Shown here: in pieces, positions 19,143-28,636 of the stretch | Position numbering within the stretch: the stretch's first letter is position 1 | Layout: every line of letters starts with the position of its first letter | Assembly: GCA_034506315.1 (NCBI GenBank) | Contig: JAPDPT010000006.1 | Coordinates: 30,011 to 94,010 of the forward strand | DNA: 64,000 bases | Direction: 5' to 3' | Source of the DNA: a candidate division KSB1 bacterium | Lineage (GTDB): Bacteria > Zhuqueibacterota > Zhuqueibacteria > Oleimicrobiales > Geothermoviventaceae | Made by a program: the position numbers and the translations under genes | The notes under the pieces: model-generated | Databases searched by the model: none | The model's input: only the letters and a program-made list of their open reading frames with translations | What the model was told of the DNA's origin: nothing

Positions 19143-19732
19143 GCCTTCTGGATCTGCGCGGGAAAAGACTGATTCTGGCTTCCCAGTCGCCGCGGCGAGC
19201 TCAGTTGCTTCGTCTCCTGGGCCTTGAATTTGAGGTGCGAAATAGCGGTCTGGTTGAGGAGAACCACGGGCCAGCCGATCCGGTGGAGCATGTGCTGGCG
19301 CTCTCGCGCAGGAAGGCGGAGGCCGTTGCCGCCGGCGTGGGCGAGGGCTACGTGGTGGCTGCCGATACCATCGTGGTTCTGGACGGGGAAATCCTCGGCA
19401 AACCGAGGGACGAAGCCGAAGCGTACGCGATGCTGCGGCGGCTAAGCGGGAGGAGCCATCGCGTGTACACCGGCTTCACGGTAATCGAGAAGCCTTCAGG
19501 ACGCTCCCTTTCCGACTTTGAAGTAACAGACGTCCATTTCCGTCCCCTGGACGATGAGGAGATTTGGGCCTACATTCGGACCGGCGGCCCGATGGATAAG
19601 GCCGGAGCTTATGGGATCCAGGATCTCAGCGCTATCTTCGCCGATCGCATTGTCGGCTGTTTCTACAACGTGGTCGGCTTCCCGTTAGCGAAGTGGTATC
19701 AGCGGATGCGGGACTTCGTGGCTGGCTCATGA
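19139..19732 (+). CDS. maf: Maf-family nucleoside triphosphate pyrophosphatase
   Basis: 197 residues, standard for Maf. LILASQSPRRAQLL is the substrate-binding N-terminal signature; AADTIVVLDGEILGKP and DKAGAYGIQ are the other two conserved blocks. The DKAGAYGIQ form fits the YhdE-type subfamily that hydrolyses dTTP/UTP and modified nucleotides such as pseudo-UTP and m5-UTP. It overlaps dtd and the RodZ-like gene by 4 bases each. Confidence 0.96.
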   Translation: MSLLDLRGKRLILASQSPRRAQLLRLLGLEFEVRNSGLVEENHGPADPVEHVLALSRRKAEAVAAGVGEGYVVAADTIVVLDGEILGKPRDEAEAYAMLRRLSGRSHRVYTGFTVIEKPSGRSLSDFEVTDVHFRPLDDEEIWAYIRTGGPMDKAGAYGIQDLSAIFADRIVGCFYNVVGFPLAKWYQRMRDFVAGS

Positions 19733-20520
19733 GCGAAGCATCGATCGGTGCCATTCTGCGCGAGGCGCGGGAAAGGAAGGGGATTTCGGAGGAAGAGCTC
19801 TACGAGCGGACCCGAATCCTCCCCCAGTACATCCGCTATCTCGAAGAGGACAAGCTGGATTTCTTACCAGAGCCGTATGTCCGGGGGTTTATCCGAACTC
19901 TCTGCGCGGCCCTGGAGATCGATGCCGGGCCCCTATTGAGCCAGGTGAGCGCACTTCTCCACCCTTTGGATCAGCAAGTGGCAGCAGAAGGGCAGCCTGA
20001 GCAGGGAACGCAGGGTTCGCGGCGGACCATCCACGCGGGGGATGTTCTGGCTGCGATCCTAATCCTGGGCGTCCTGGGCGGGCTCGCGTTCGCCTACCTG
20101 CGTTTCCGCGAAAAGTGGACCGTGCCCAAAGCCGGCCTGATCCAGGAGATTCCCCTCGAGAAAGGGATCGAGGCGGAGGCGGCCGGCGCCCCGCAGGGAG
20201 CTGGCGAGCAAGCACCGGCACCAGTAGGGAGCGAACGTGTACGGCTCGCTGTCCGCAGCACGGATAGCTGCTGGGTTCGGATCGTGGCCGACGACAGCAC
20301 GGAGTACGAGCTTCTCCTCCCGCCGGGCGGGCAGAGGCAGTTCGAGGCCACGAGCAACTTTTACCTCAAATGCGGAAACGCAGGGGGATTGGTCGTAACA
20401 GTCAACGATCGCGAGATCGGCCCTCTGGGTAAGCGGGGGGAAGTAACGGAGATTTGGATCGACAGAAACGGCGAGGTGCGCAGGCGGACAGAGGCTCCAA
20501 AGCCTCAAACCGCCCCGTGA
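19729..20520 (+). CDS. RodZ-like helix-turn-helix membrane protein (HTH_25 + DUF4115)
   Basis: 263 residues. An N-terminal RodZ-type HTH (about 4-65; LREARERKGISEEEL and LPEPYVRGFIRTL), a flexible linker, a single transmembrane helix (about 104-124) and an extracytoplasmic DUF4115 beta domain (about 165-255). In E. coli RodZ bridges MreB to the elongation machinery; in other phyla similar proteins have unproven roles. ATGA overlap with maf at 19729-19732. The neighbouring mpl suits a cell-wall context. Confidence 0.88.
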   Translation: MSEASIGAILREARERKGISEEELYERTRILPQYIRYLEEDKLDFLPEPYVRGFIRTLCAALEIDAGPLLSQVSALLHPLDQQVAAEGQPEQGTQGSRRTIHAGDVLAAILILGVLGGLAFAYLRFREKWTVPKAGLIQEIPLEKGIEAEAAGAPQGAGEQAPAPVGSERVRLAVRSTDSCWVRIVADDSTEYELLLPPGGQRQFEATSNFYLKCGNAGGLVVTVNDREIGPLGKRGEVTEIWIDRNGEVRRRTEAPKPQTAP

Positions 20521-20548
20521 TCATTCGCACAGAAGGTTAGATGGACCG

Positions 20549-21079
20549 ATGAAGGAGAGCGAAAATCTCAGGGCAAAGAGCCGAGCTTTTGTCATCTTGC
20601 TCGCGGCACTGGCGCTCCATTGTGCCCAGCAGAGGAAGGAGCCCTCATCGCCTTTGCTGTTGGGGGGACTGAGCCCGGATAGCCTGTTCCAGCGGTTGCC
20701 TCGCTGGAAACAGGTCTACGAGTCTTACAGCCCGGATAGCTCCGCAGTGAAGCTTCTTCGGGGCCTGCAGGAACCGGTGGAGGTGCTCGTCTTCTTGGGC
20801 ACGTGGTGCGAGGACAGCGAACGGGAGGTTCCACGCCTGGCGAAGACCCTCGACGTGGTGGGAAATAGCCACATTGCAGCCCGGTATCTTGGGGTACCCC
20901 GCAGTTTCCGCGAGACGGACGACGCGGCAGCCCAGTACGAGATCGTGGCAGTACCCACATTCATCGTGCGGAAAGGGGCGGTTGAAATCGGTAGAATCGT
21001 GGAGACGCCCAAGACCCGCATCGAAAACGATCTGGTTGCCATTCTCCTGCACGCTGATCTGATTCGGGAGGAAGAGTGA
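20549..21079 (+). CDS. Thioredoxin-fold lipoprotein with single-cysteine C-x-x-S site
   Basis: 176 residues. Signal region (about 10-25) ending in a lipobox-like LALHC, then a thioredoxin-like domain. The active-site segment is LGTWCEDSEREVP: the first cysteine is present but the resolving one is replaced by serine, and the cis-proline loop is VAVPTF. This excludes a simple dithiol oxidoreductase; a monothiol, peroxidase-like or structural role is possible. It sits 28 bases after the RodZ-like gene and overlaps mpl by 4 bases (GTGA). Confidence 0.82.
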   Translation: MKESENLRAKSRAFVILLAALALHCAQQRKEPSSPLLLGGLSPDSLFQRLPRWKQVYESYSPDSSAVKLLRGLQEPVEVLVFLGTWCEDSEREVPRLAKTLDVVGNSHIAARYLGVPRSFRETDDAAAQYEIVAVPTFIVRKGAVEIGRIVETPKTRIENDLVAILLHADLIREEE

Positions 21080-22518
21080 TTCGCCTCGATCTCGTGGCTG
21101 CCTCAAAATTAAGGCGGGTCTATCTGATCGGGATTGCCGGCTCGGCTATGGGGACCCTGGCCGCCATGTTGCGCGAAAAGGGCTTTGAGGTTTCCGGCGC
21201 CGACGAACACATCTACCCGCCGATGGACTCCTTCCTTCGGGAGCAGGGCATCCCGGTTTACGAGGGTTTCGACCCCCGACACCTGCAGCCGCACCCGGAT
21301 CTCGTGGTCATTGGCAACGCCCTCTCCCGCGGAAACGTCGAGGTGGAGTACGTACTCGACGAAGGCATCCCCTACGCTTCCCTGCCCGAGGTCCTGCGGG
21401 AATTTTTCATCCGGGGGCGGACGAGCATCGTGGTTGCGGGAACCCACGGCAAGACGACGACCACGGCCCTCATCGCCTGGATACTGTCCCACAGCGGGCG
21501 GGATCCAAGCCTGTTTCTGGGCGGCATCGCCAATAACTGGGGCAGGGGATACCGTCTGGGATCAGGTGACTGCATCGTAGTGGAAGGCGACGAGTACGAC
21601 ACGGCCTTTTTCGACAAGGGGCCAAAATTCTTCCACTACCTCCCGCGTGTCCTCGTCGTGACGACCGTCGAATTCGACCACGCCGACATCTATCGGAGCC
21701 TGGAGGACATCCAGCTCAACTTCCGGCGCCTGGTGAATCTCCTGCCGCGGAAGGGTCTTCTGGTGGGCTGGGGGGAGGATCCGATCGTGCGGGACCTGTT
21801 CTCCCGGGCCCATTGCCCAGTAGTGTCCTACGGCCTGTCGGACGGCTGTGACTGGAGGGCCCGGGACATCGCCGTCGACGAGCACGGTACCTCTTTCGAG
21901 GTTCACCTTGGCTCGCAGCAGGTCGGCAGGTTTCGGGTCCCGTTGTTCGGGGAGCACAACGTGCGGAACACCCTGGCGGCGATGGCGGTCTGCCGTTGGC
22001 TCGGGTTGACCGACGCTGAGATCGCTGAGGGACTGGCCTCTTTCCGAGGGGTCCGGCGAAGGCTTGAGCTCCGCGCGGAGGTCAACGGCATCGCCATTTT
22101 CGACGATTTCGCCCACCACCCCACGGAGGTTCGTGAGACCCTCAAGGCCCTGCGTCTTCGGTATCCGCAGCGTCGGATCCTCGCTCTGTTCGAGCCGCGC
22201 ACGGCTACGTCGCGGAGGGCGGTCTTTCAGGAGGAATACGCACGGTCTTTCGACGCAGCGGATGCGGTCGTCATCGCCCCGGTCCACCGGCCCGATAAAA
22301 CCGGTGGGGACCCGGTGCTGGACACGGCCCGGCTGGCCGCTGATCTGAGATCGCGAGGGATCCCCGCTTGGGCCGAGCCAAGCATCGAGCGCGTGGCCGA
22401 AAGGGCCCTGGAACTGTTATCCCCCGGACATGTGCTGATCACTCTGAGCAACGGCTCATTCGGTGATATTCACACCAAGCTCGTGACCGCGCTCCAGGAG
22501 CGCTTGCAGAGATCGTAG
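21076..22518 (+). CDS. mpl: UDP-N-acetylmuramate:L-Ala-gamma-D-Glu-meso-DAP ligase (murein tripeptide recycling)
   Basis: 480 residues. Mur-ligase architecture: Rossmann N-domain (IGIAGSAMGTLA), ATP-binding P-loop GTHGKTTTT near residue 120, EGDEYDTAF and EFDHADIY in the central domain, and the C-terminal FDDFAHHPTEV motif. The MGTLA and EGDEYDTAFFDKGPKF pattern separates Mpl from MurC. Mpl reattaches the recovered tripeptide to UDP-MurNAc. GTG at 21076 overlaps the preceding stop codon. Confidence 0.94.
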   Translation: MIRLDLVAASKLRRVYLIGIAGSAMGTLAAMLREKGFEVSGADEHIYPPMDSFLREQGIPVYEGFDPRHLQPHPDLVVIGNALSRGNVEVEYVLDEGIPYASLPEVLREFFIRGRTSIVVAGTHGKTTTTALIAWILSHSGRDPSLFLGGIANNWGRGYRLGSGDCIVVEGDEYDTAFFDKGPKFFHYLPRVLVVTTVEFDHADIYRSLEDIQLNFRRLVNLLPRKGLLVGWGEDPIVRDLFSRAHCPVVSYGLSDGCDWRARDIAVDEHGTSFEVHLGSQQVGRFRVPLFGEHNVRNTLAAMAVCRWLGLTDAEIAEGLASFRGVRRRLELRAEVNGIAIFDDFAHHPTEVRETLKALRLRYPQRRILALFEPRTATSRRAVFQEEYARSFDAADAVVIAPVHRPDKTGGDPVLDTARLAADLRSRGIPAWAEPSIERVAERALELLSPGHVLITLSNGSFGDIHTKLVTALQERLQRS

Positions 22519-22545
22519 AGCAGATACGAAAGGCAGGTGTGGTTT

Positions 22546-23082
22546 ATGGCGGCAGAAATGGAGAAGCCTCGAGGAGGCCGCAAGGCGCGCCCCTCGCAGG
22601 ATCAGAGGCGCTCGCCTCGCCCGGACCGGCGCAAGGACCGCGAAGGCGAAGTGCATATCCCGAAGATCGACCGAATTCTTATCGACGTCCAGCGGCGGCT
22701 GCGGGACTCGATCGATCGAGTGGTTCTCGAAGGACTGGACTCCTTCGAACGGAAGCGGATTCACCGCTTTTTCCAGCGGATCGAGGGAATTGAGACCCGC
22801 ACAGTGCGTGAGGGGGACCAGTACAAACTCCACGTGATCCCGGTGGGCAACATCCAGAAGCTGGCGAGGGACAAAGCGGAGGAGGTCCTGCGTACAGGAC
22901 AGCCGGTCAGCCTTCCGCCGATGGGCAGCTACGAGCGCTACCTCGTTCACACAACCCTCAAGGACATCGAAGGGATCGAGACGGAAAGCCAGGGAGAAGG
23001 CGAAAACCGGCACGTGGAGATTCGCCCCAAGCGATTTGGACGCTCCCTGAAGCGGATCATCAAGAAGATCCGGCTGTTCTGA
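22546..23082 (+). CDS. R3H-domain RNA-binding protein (Jag/KhpB-like)
   Basis: 178 residues. A basic, low-complexity N-terminus (about 1-40) precedes a KH-like segment (about 45-110) and an R3H domain (about 110-165), where LPPMGSYERYLVH and ESQGEGENRHVEI match the R3H signature of Jag. These cytosolic proteins bind single-stranded RNA and affect cell division and envelope synthesis in Gram-positives. The N-terminal Jag domain is missing. ATG at 22546 follows AGGCAGG. Last gene of the forward operon, with a convergent gene 30 bases on. Confidence 0.8.
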   Translation: MAAEMEKPRGGRKARPSQDQRRSPRPDRRKDREGEVHIPKIDRILIDVQRRLRDSIDRVVLEGLDSFERKRIHRFFQRIEGIETRTVREGDQYKLHVIPVGNIQKLARDKAEEVLRTGQPVSLPPMGSYERYLVHTTLKDIEGIETESQGEGENRHVEIRPKRFGRSLKRIIKKIRLF

Positions 23083-23112
23083 GAGGCAGCCCTTACCGCA
23101 GGGGCCGGGGGT

Positions 23113-24693
23113 CTACGAAAACCAGATCGGGTTCGTAAGAGCGAAATGATCTCCTCTCTCGCGGGTGAAGAGGGACGCCCGCACGTAACCGGAGTCCTGA
23201 TGAGGGGGGAAGGGCAGTTCGGTCTCGAAGCGGTAGACCAGGCGGTTGGGGCGGAGGATGCGGTAGAGGGTTTCTCCAGAGCTGCGTCCCAGCCAGAGGC
23301 GGATCTCCCGGACATATCCGAATTCTGGGGTAGAGGCCGCGTAGACGTAGAGCGAGCGGGGCCGTTCGGTGGCGGCCTCCCCTGCCTGTAGGCACGAGCC
23401 GTCTCCCTTCACGCCGCGGATTTCGACAAATGGGCCGTCGGTGATGACCGCGCGGGCCCGTCGGAGTTGCCGCAGCAGTTCCTCCCGCGTGGGAGGACCG
23501 TCCAAACGCACCACGGTCTTGGCTCGCCCGAATAGTTGCCGGTGACCTTCGCGCATGGAGACGAACGGCAGTCCGATTTGGCGGAATCGCCCGAAGTTTC
23601 CGTGCGCGTCATTGCCGGCCAGCAGGCCCAGCCGCCGTCCGGCGACCAGAAGCTGAACCCACAGGGCGAGAGCGCGATCAAAAGAGGCATCGAAATCGCC
23701 GTTCAGGCACTGGAGGCCGTCCAGCCGCGTCCAGGACAGATCCTCCAGACTCCACTTGCCCCTGCGCAAAAGCAGCCACTCGAGGAAGGGGACCGGCGAA
23801 CCGGGGTGAGCTGCAGCCACGAGGGGCTCCTCTCCTACCTGGTCCAAGACCTCGGGTAAAAGATGCTGAGGCTTCGTGCGGAGCCAGCGCTCGGCGCTGT
23901 CGCCGTCTCCGGCGAAAAAACGGCGGCTCCCGACAATCAGCAGGTGCACGTTTCTCCCCCTGCGGTTTCCGACGGACAGCTCCTCACCCGGGAGCACCAC
24001 AAAGTCCTGCAATTCGGTCTGTAGGCGGTCGAGTTCGGCCCAGAGCAGCCGCCACTTGGGAAAGTCCCGATGATGGGTGAGTGGATCGTCGGGATGGTCG
24101 TCGAGGTCGTAGCTGTGGTCGGTGATGGCGAACCAGTGTAGGCCGGCAGCGCGAGCCAGAACAATCGTGGGCTCCCAGGGAGAACCGAACTCCACCTGAT
24201 CGGCGGTCAGGTGGCTGTGCGTGTGCAAGTCTCCTGCAAACCAGCCCGACGGGTAAGGCAGGCCTTCTTCGGCGAGGTAGACCTCAAAGGGGGAGTGGGA
24301 GGTACGGCGGTAATTGTCCGCTGCGTAGGTTCGAAGGGACTCTCCGACTTCCACCCGGATCTCCGGAAGCACGTGTGCGAGCCCCTTGGCCCCGGCCGGA
24401 GGCTCGAGGAACAACACCTGCCAGTACCAGGGGGTATCGATCGTCTGAGGGCCCAACTCGAAAACCTGTCGGATCTCTGGAAAGCCCGGGACCCGCAGGG
24501 TCACCTGAACCTCAAGGAGCCTCACGGGGTGGCGGTGCGCGTCTTTCACGAGGAGGAGAATCGGAAGCTTCTGCCTGGGTTCCACACGGTGAGGTACGTC
24601 CAGCACAATCTCCGGCTCCTTTCGGCGCAGGATGTTGGGGATAACCGCTGGGCTATAGTGGATCTCGGCGTACGCAAGTGGAAGTGCGATCAC
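23113..24693 (-). CDS. PHP-domain metallohydrolase, CehA/McbA-like
   Basis: 526 residues from GTG at 24693 (GAGG seven bases upstream). A beta-rich N-terminal part (about 1-150) precedes a PHP domain with metal-binding motifs GDLHTHSH, ITDHSYD, AAHPGSP and AGNDAHG. CehA-type proteins are phosphoesterase-like metallohydrolases; substrate unknown. The frame is open to 24792, but those extra residues look non-native. Last gene of the reverse operon that starts at 32522; 168 bases separate it from the DUF3108 gene. Confidence 0.83.
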   Translation of the reverse strand: MIALPLAYAEIHYSPAVIPNILRRKEPEIVLDVPHRVEPRQKLPILLLVKDAHRHPVRLLEVQVTLRVPGFPEIRQVFELGPQTIDTPWYWQVLFLEPPAGAKGLAHVLPEIRVEVGESLRTYAADNYRRTSHSPFEVYLAEEGLPYPSGWFAGDLHTHSHLTADQVEFGSPWEPTIVLARAAGLHWFAITDHSYDLDDHPDDPLTHHRDFPKWRLLWAELDRLQTELQDFVVLPGEELSVGNRRGRNVHLLIVGSRRFFAGDGDSAERWLRTKPQHLLPEVLDQVGEEPLVAAAHPGSPVPFLEWLLLRRGKWSLEDLSWTRLDGLQCLNGDFDASFDRALALWVQLLVAGRRLGLLAGNDAHGNFGRFRQIGLPFVSMREGHRQLFGRAKTVVRLDGPPTREELLRQLRRARAVITDGPFVEIRGVKGDGSCLQAGEAATERPRSLYVYAASTPEFGYVREIRLWLGRSSGETLYRILRPNRLVYRFETELPFPPHQDSGYVRASLFTRERGDHFALTNPIWFS

Positions 24694-24861
24694 TTCGCGT
24701 CCTCGCGGATCTTGGTGGGTTCGTTCTCCTGCCCCTGGTTCACAAGACACGGCTCCGGACCGCCAGGTGCCGCGGATTTGTCGCGGTGGCAAGCGCAGGG
24801 CGCAGGTCGCAGATCCCTGCCACGATGCCCCTTGCAGCCGAGGTCGTCGCCGGCTTGGGCT

Positions 24862-25656
24862 TCAGTCTCTTTCCACCCATTCCGCTGTGGCCATGGATGT
24901 GCCCAGGCTGTAGCGGATCGTCCGCGGCAAGTCCGGGCGCCGGGCATCGAAGTAGACCTCCAGCCTGGCCCCAGCCCTGGAGAAGCGGCTGGTGAGCAGA
25001 TCCGTTTTCCAGGTTCTACGGCTTGGGCCAGCCGGTCGGAAGACGGCCAGGGCGTAGCTCCGTTCGTGGTCCCGAAACACCCGCACCTGGGCCTCCATGG
25101 GCACAGCCTCCTGATCGATGGCCACCGTGAAGCTGGTGTCCGGGTGCCGGATATTGACGAGCAGGTCCAGGAGTGATACGACATCGAGACAGGGCGAGGA
25201 GACTGCCCATTCCTGCGGCGTAGAGCTCTGGGCCGGCCGGATCAGCTTAGCCTGGCGCTCGGCGTAATGGATCTCCCACTCCCCGGTCAAGTTCCGCTGG
25301 TGGATCCGCTTCGTTACAGCATGGAGGTGGCGGTTTTCGGGAAAGTACACCGCAATGTAGGAATTCTGTACGGCGAACACCGTGGACGCCAGGCGCCCCG
25401 TGTTCATGGTGATTCGGACTGCGCGCGCCCTCTTCCCGTTGACGACCACGGTGTCGGAGACCGTTACAGTCAGTTCCCCCACCCCCATGCCCAAATAGTG
25501 GACCTGGTAGCGCCACGTACGACTCTTGCTCGCGGGGCTACCTTCGCCTGCGGCCACGGCGTGAGGGCCAACGTTAAGGGTCCCTATCCAGATGGCGAGG
25601 AGGAAGAAGGGAGTGCTGGCACAACCCCGTAGCGGATCCGGCCTGGCCAAGGACAT
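24862..25656 (-). CDS. DUF3108-like periplasmic protein
   Basis: 264 residues with a signal peptide (about 10-35). The body fits the DUF3108 pattern: WRYQVHYLGMGVGELTV near the start, SYIAVYFPENRHLH, then a C-terminal half rich in beta strands. The family is exported and of unknown function, possibly a lipid- or polysaccharide-binding beta-barrel fold. The ATG at 25656 shares one base with the stop codon of the TonB-dependent receptor (TGATG), so the two are coupled; a GTG directly before (25659) is also possible. Confidence 0.78.
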   Translation of the reverse strand: MSLARPDPLRGCASTPFFLLAIWIGTLNVGPHAVAAGEGSPASKSRTWRYQVHYLGMGVGELTVTVSDTVVVNGKRARAVRITMNTGRLASTVFAVQNSYIAVYFPENRHLHAVTKRIHQRNLTGEWEIHYAERQAKLIRPAQSSTPQEWAVSSPCLDVVSLLDLLVNIRHPDTSFTVAIDQEAVPMEAQVRVFRDHERSYALAVFRPAGPSRRTWKTDLLTSRFSRAGARLEVYFDARRPDLPRTIRYSLGTSMATAEWVERD

Positions 25657-27812
25657 CACAGACTGCCCGAGAGCGTGAGAGAAAAGTTCCGGACCTCTGC
25701 CATGTTGCGTTCGATGAACGTGTAGTAGTAGGCCAGCGCATTGTTGGCGGCCAGCTGGAGCGCATAGCGACCCAGGTGGAGGGTCAGGCGGAGGTCGAGC
25801 ACCTTCATCGGAACGCGCGGGTCCATTGTGAAAAGCTGCACCCGCTCCACCCGGCTTGCGTACCGATAGTCGGCGTTGAGCTCAACCGGCCCGAGCCGGG
25901 CCCACGGAGAAACGACCGCCATCCGGCGGGGGCGATACGCGAGGGGGAGCTTGTAGACGAGGTCCCGGTGGTCCAGAAGCGTAAGGCCCACCCGCAGCCC
26001 TAGGCGGCTTCCCCACCAGCTCCCCTCGCTGGTGAGATCCAGGCCCTGAATACGGGCCCTCGTCACGTTTTGGAATTGCACGGTTAGAAACGGGTCGGGG
26101 ACGGCCTCGATCAAATTCCAGTAATCGCTACGGAAGGTCGCCACATCCACGTACCACTGGCCGGAAAGCTGCTGGCGGAGACCGATCTCTACGTTCTCCG
26201 ACGTCTCACTCTTCAGCCCAGGATTGGGCACGATATGGAGTCCGGCAAAATCGAGCCGCAGGAAGCGCTCGGTGACCGAGGCAGCCCGAAACCCCTTGCC
26301 GTAGGCGAAGCGAAGGGAGGTGCTGCGGATGGGCTTGCACGTCAGCCCGAGGCGGGGGCTGAAGCGATCCTCGGAGAAGGGCTCGCCGACGAGATGATAG
26401 GTGTCCCACCTCGCTCCCAAGACAAGGGAGGCCCAGCTGAGGGGGCGCCAAGCGTGCTGCAGGAAGGGTCCGACCTGTTCCCCCCTGTGACGCCCAATGT
26501 ACTTGTTGTGGCCGATGTCCCGCTTGTACTCGAGGCCAGCGGTGAACGAATGCTTCGGATGCGGCAGGTAGTTAATTTGAAGCTCGCCGCCGAGCCCGTA
26601 CGCCGGGTTGAAGTCGCCCGATCGCCGGTACTGGTTGCCCATCAGGCTCTGGAAGAGCGAAATCCTCCCCTCCAGGCTCAAGGTAGGCGACAGGGCCTGG
26701 GCGTAACGGAGATAGGCGTTCAGGGCGTTAATCCGGGCCCGAATCTTGCGGTCAGACACAGGAACCACGAAGGGATGATTCTGATTGAGCCACTGAATGA
26801 ATTCGCCCCGTTTGTCGTTCTCGTACGAGGTGTACAGAGTGAGGGACCCTCCCCAGGGAAGCCCCGTCCGGATCTTGACGGACGCATTGTAGCGGCGGAA
26901 ATGGCCATTCTCCTGATATCCCGTCGACTCGTGGCGTCCGAGCGTAAGATCGACGCCCACCGGGCCCAAGTAGCGCGCATGGTGGATATCCACGCGATCG
27001 TAGTGGAGGGTGCGTTCGGTCCAGCGCCACTCGGGGTAGATGGGCCGATCGTAGACGCCGGCGGTCATGCGGAAAAGGGTGCGCGGAACCCGGGATGGCG
27101 GCCGGGTGATCACCTGAATGACGCCTCCCAGGGCGTTGGAACCGTACAGTGCGGAAGCTGCCCCCTTGACCACCTCGATGCGCTCGATATCCAGGACGGG
27201 CAGGATGTCCCAATTGATCTCGCCCGTATCCCCAGCCATCGCGGGTACCCCATCCACGAGGAATAGCACGCGGGTGCCCGCACCGCGACTGTAGCCGGAG
27301 CACGCCCGAATGTTGATGTGATTTCCCACGAAGTGCACACCCGGGACGTACTGCAGGGCCTGATCCATCCGGAGAGCAGAGCGGGCAGCGATCTCCGCGG
27401 AAGAGAGAACGGCCATACTGTGGGCGGCTTCGTCCAGAGGCAAGGCAGAGCGACTTGCGGTCACCACAATCGGCGACACCTCGACCACGGTCGGCCGCAG
27501 TTCGATACGGACGTAGGTGGTCTCGCCGGCCCGTACGGTCACGTCCGGTATTTCCTGAGGTGCGTAGCCCATCATCGATGCCCGCAGGGAGTATCTTCCC
27601 GGTATCAGTCGCGGGATGATGAAGGCTCCCCCCAGGTCGGAGCTTGCCCCCCAGTGCGAGCCGACGACCATCACGTTGGCCCCGGGCAGGGGGGCCCCTG
27701 TGCGGGCATCGGCAACCTCACCTTTGATTGTCCCCGCCGTTGGTCCGGCAGTGGCCACCTCCATGGGAAGAGCCAGCAGAAAGGCCACGCAGCGGATCCA
27801 GGCACCCTTCAC
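25656..27812 (-). CDS. TonB-dependent outer-membrane receptor with carboxypeptidase-regulatory-like N-domain
   Basis: 718 residues. Signal peptide (about 1-22), CarboxypepD_reg-like domain (about 27-112, TIKGEVADARTGAPLPGANV), plug domain (about 115-230; IVVTASRS, and RIEVVKGAASALYGSNALGG is the classic plug motif) and a barrel to the end. It should import a specific ligand using TonB/ExbBD energy. A Cys sits in the plug segment IRACSGYS. The GTG start overlaps the upstream lipoprotein stop by 4 bases (27809-27812). Confidence 0.93.
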   Translation of the reverse strand: MKGAWIRCVAFLLALPMEVATAGPTAGTIKGEVADARTGAPLPGANVMVVGSHWGASSDLGGAFIIPRLIPGRYSLRASMMGYAPQEIPDVTVRAGETTYVRIELRPTVVEVSPIVVTASRSALPLDEAAHSMAVLSSAEIAARSALRMDQALQYVPGVHFVGNHINIRACSGYSRGAGTRVLFLVDGVPAMAGDTGEINWDILPVLDIERIEVVKGAASALYGSNALGGVIQVITRPPSRVPRTLFRMTAGVYDRPIYPEWRWTERTLHYDRVDIHHARYLGPVGVDLTLGRHESTGYQENGHFRRYNASVKIRTGLPWGGSLTLYTSYENDKRGEFIQWLNQNHPFVVPVSDRKIRARINALNAYLRYAQALSPTLSLEGRISLFQSLMGNQYRRSGDFNPAYGLGGELQINYLPHPKHSFTAGLEYKRDIGHNKYIGRHRGEQVGPFLQHAWRPLSWASLVLGARWDTYHLVGEPFSEDRFSPRLGLTCKPIRSTSLRFAYGKGFRAASVTERFLRLDFAGLHIVPNPGLKSETSENVEIGLRQQLSGQWYVDVATFRSDYWNLIEAVPDPFLTVQFQNVTRARIQGLDLTSEGSWWGSRLGLRVGLTLLDHRDLVYKLPLAYRPRRMAVVSPWARLGPVELNADYRYASRVERVQLFTMDPRVPMKVLDLRLTLHLGRYALQLAANNALAYYYTFIERNMAEVRNFSLTLSGSL

Positions 27813-28636
27813 GGCTGCACCTTACGAAAGTCCACCGTGATGTTTATGCCGCGCACCGTGTCTCCCTTAGCCACGTAAACCTGGCCCGGCTGACCGGGAT
27901 GCTCCGGGTCCTCGTAGATCCCGAGTTCCCGAAACTTGAATTCCCCGGCCACCTGAGAGATGGAGAAGACGCCAATGTACTTCAGCGTGTCCGGGGTGAC
28001 GTCCAGGATGAAGTCATCGTACGCCACGCCGACCGGGCGCGTGAGGTCCATACCGCGCGCGGTCAGGTAATCCACCTGCTGCTCCGGGATGATGGGAAAA
28101 GCGGCCAGGACCACAATCTGGATGTCCGGAAGCCACTGTCCGAGATAGGTGATGCGTCCCGCCAGGAACCCCCCTCGCATAATGAGAGCTGGGTCTGCGT
28201 AGATGTCCACACTGTCGCGGACGGGGTGCTCGCGCGTCAGGTCGATGGCCTGCGGGAGCAGGCTATTGCGGCGCGTGTACAGGCCGAGGATGCTGGAGAT
28301 GGACCAGGTTCGGCCCTTCTCCTTCCACAGCACCCCCACGGCCTCGTAGTGGCCGAGGGGAAGCAGGATCTCGTACTCCACTGTGTCCTGCCAGAAGGGG
28401 AGAGGCCCGCTCAGGCCCAGGTCGAGGAGCGCCTTCGGAGGGAACGTCTTGGCCACGGCTACCTGCACCTGATCCGTGTTGGGTGGGAGCTTGTCGAGGA
28501 AGATCACGCGCCCCCGAATCTTGCTGTGGATAGGGGCCAGTCCGTGATCGACGCTGCAGGAAAGGAGGAGCAACAGGGAAAGAACAAGGACGCCCACAGC
28601 GAGCGTTGTCCGTGCACGGCGATCCTCTCGGCTCAT
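27809..28636 (-). CDS. Secreted lipoprotein of unknown function
   Basis: 275 residues. N-terminal signal with lipobox LLLLSC at about residue 26. The rest contains two beta-domain-like blocks (GRVIFLDKLP; GRITYLGQWLPDIQIVVLAAFP) reminiscent of prealbumin-like folds, but I do not recognise a named family. The ATG at 28636 is fixed by its ATGA overlap with the stop codon of the upstream gene; the longer open frame to 28738 overlaps that gene. As the gene before a TonB receptor it could be a surface ligand-capture lipoprotein (inference). Confidence 0.75.
   Translation of the reverse strand: MSREDRRARTTLAVGVLVLSLLLLLSCSVDHGLAPIHSKIRGRVIFLDKLPPNTDQVQVAVAKTFPPKALLDLGLSGPLPFWQDTVEYEILLPLGHYEAVGVLWKEKGRTWSISSILGLYTRRNSLLPQAIDLTREHPVRDSVDIYADPALIMRGGFLAGRITYLGQWLPDIQIVVLAAFPIIPEQQVDYLTARGMDLTRPVGVAYDDFILDVTPDTLKYIGVFSISQVAGEFKFRELGIYEDPEHPGQPGQVYVAKGDTVRGINITVDFRKVQP

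Noticed and set aside
23875..25176. Long forward open frames opposite the PHP, DUF3108 and TonB receptor genes (also 26235-27266, 28606-30339, 30225-32189)
   Set aside because: They are antisense shadows of well supported reverse genes and lack motifs, signal peptides or ribosome-binding sites.
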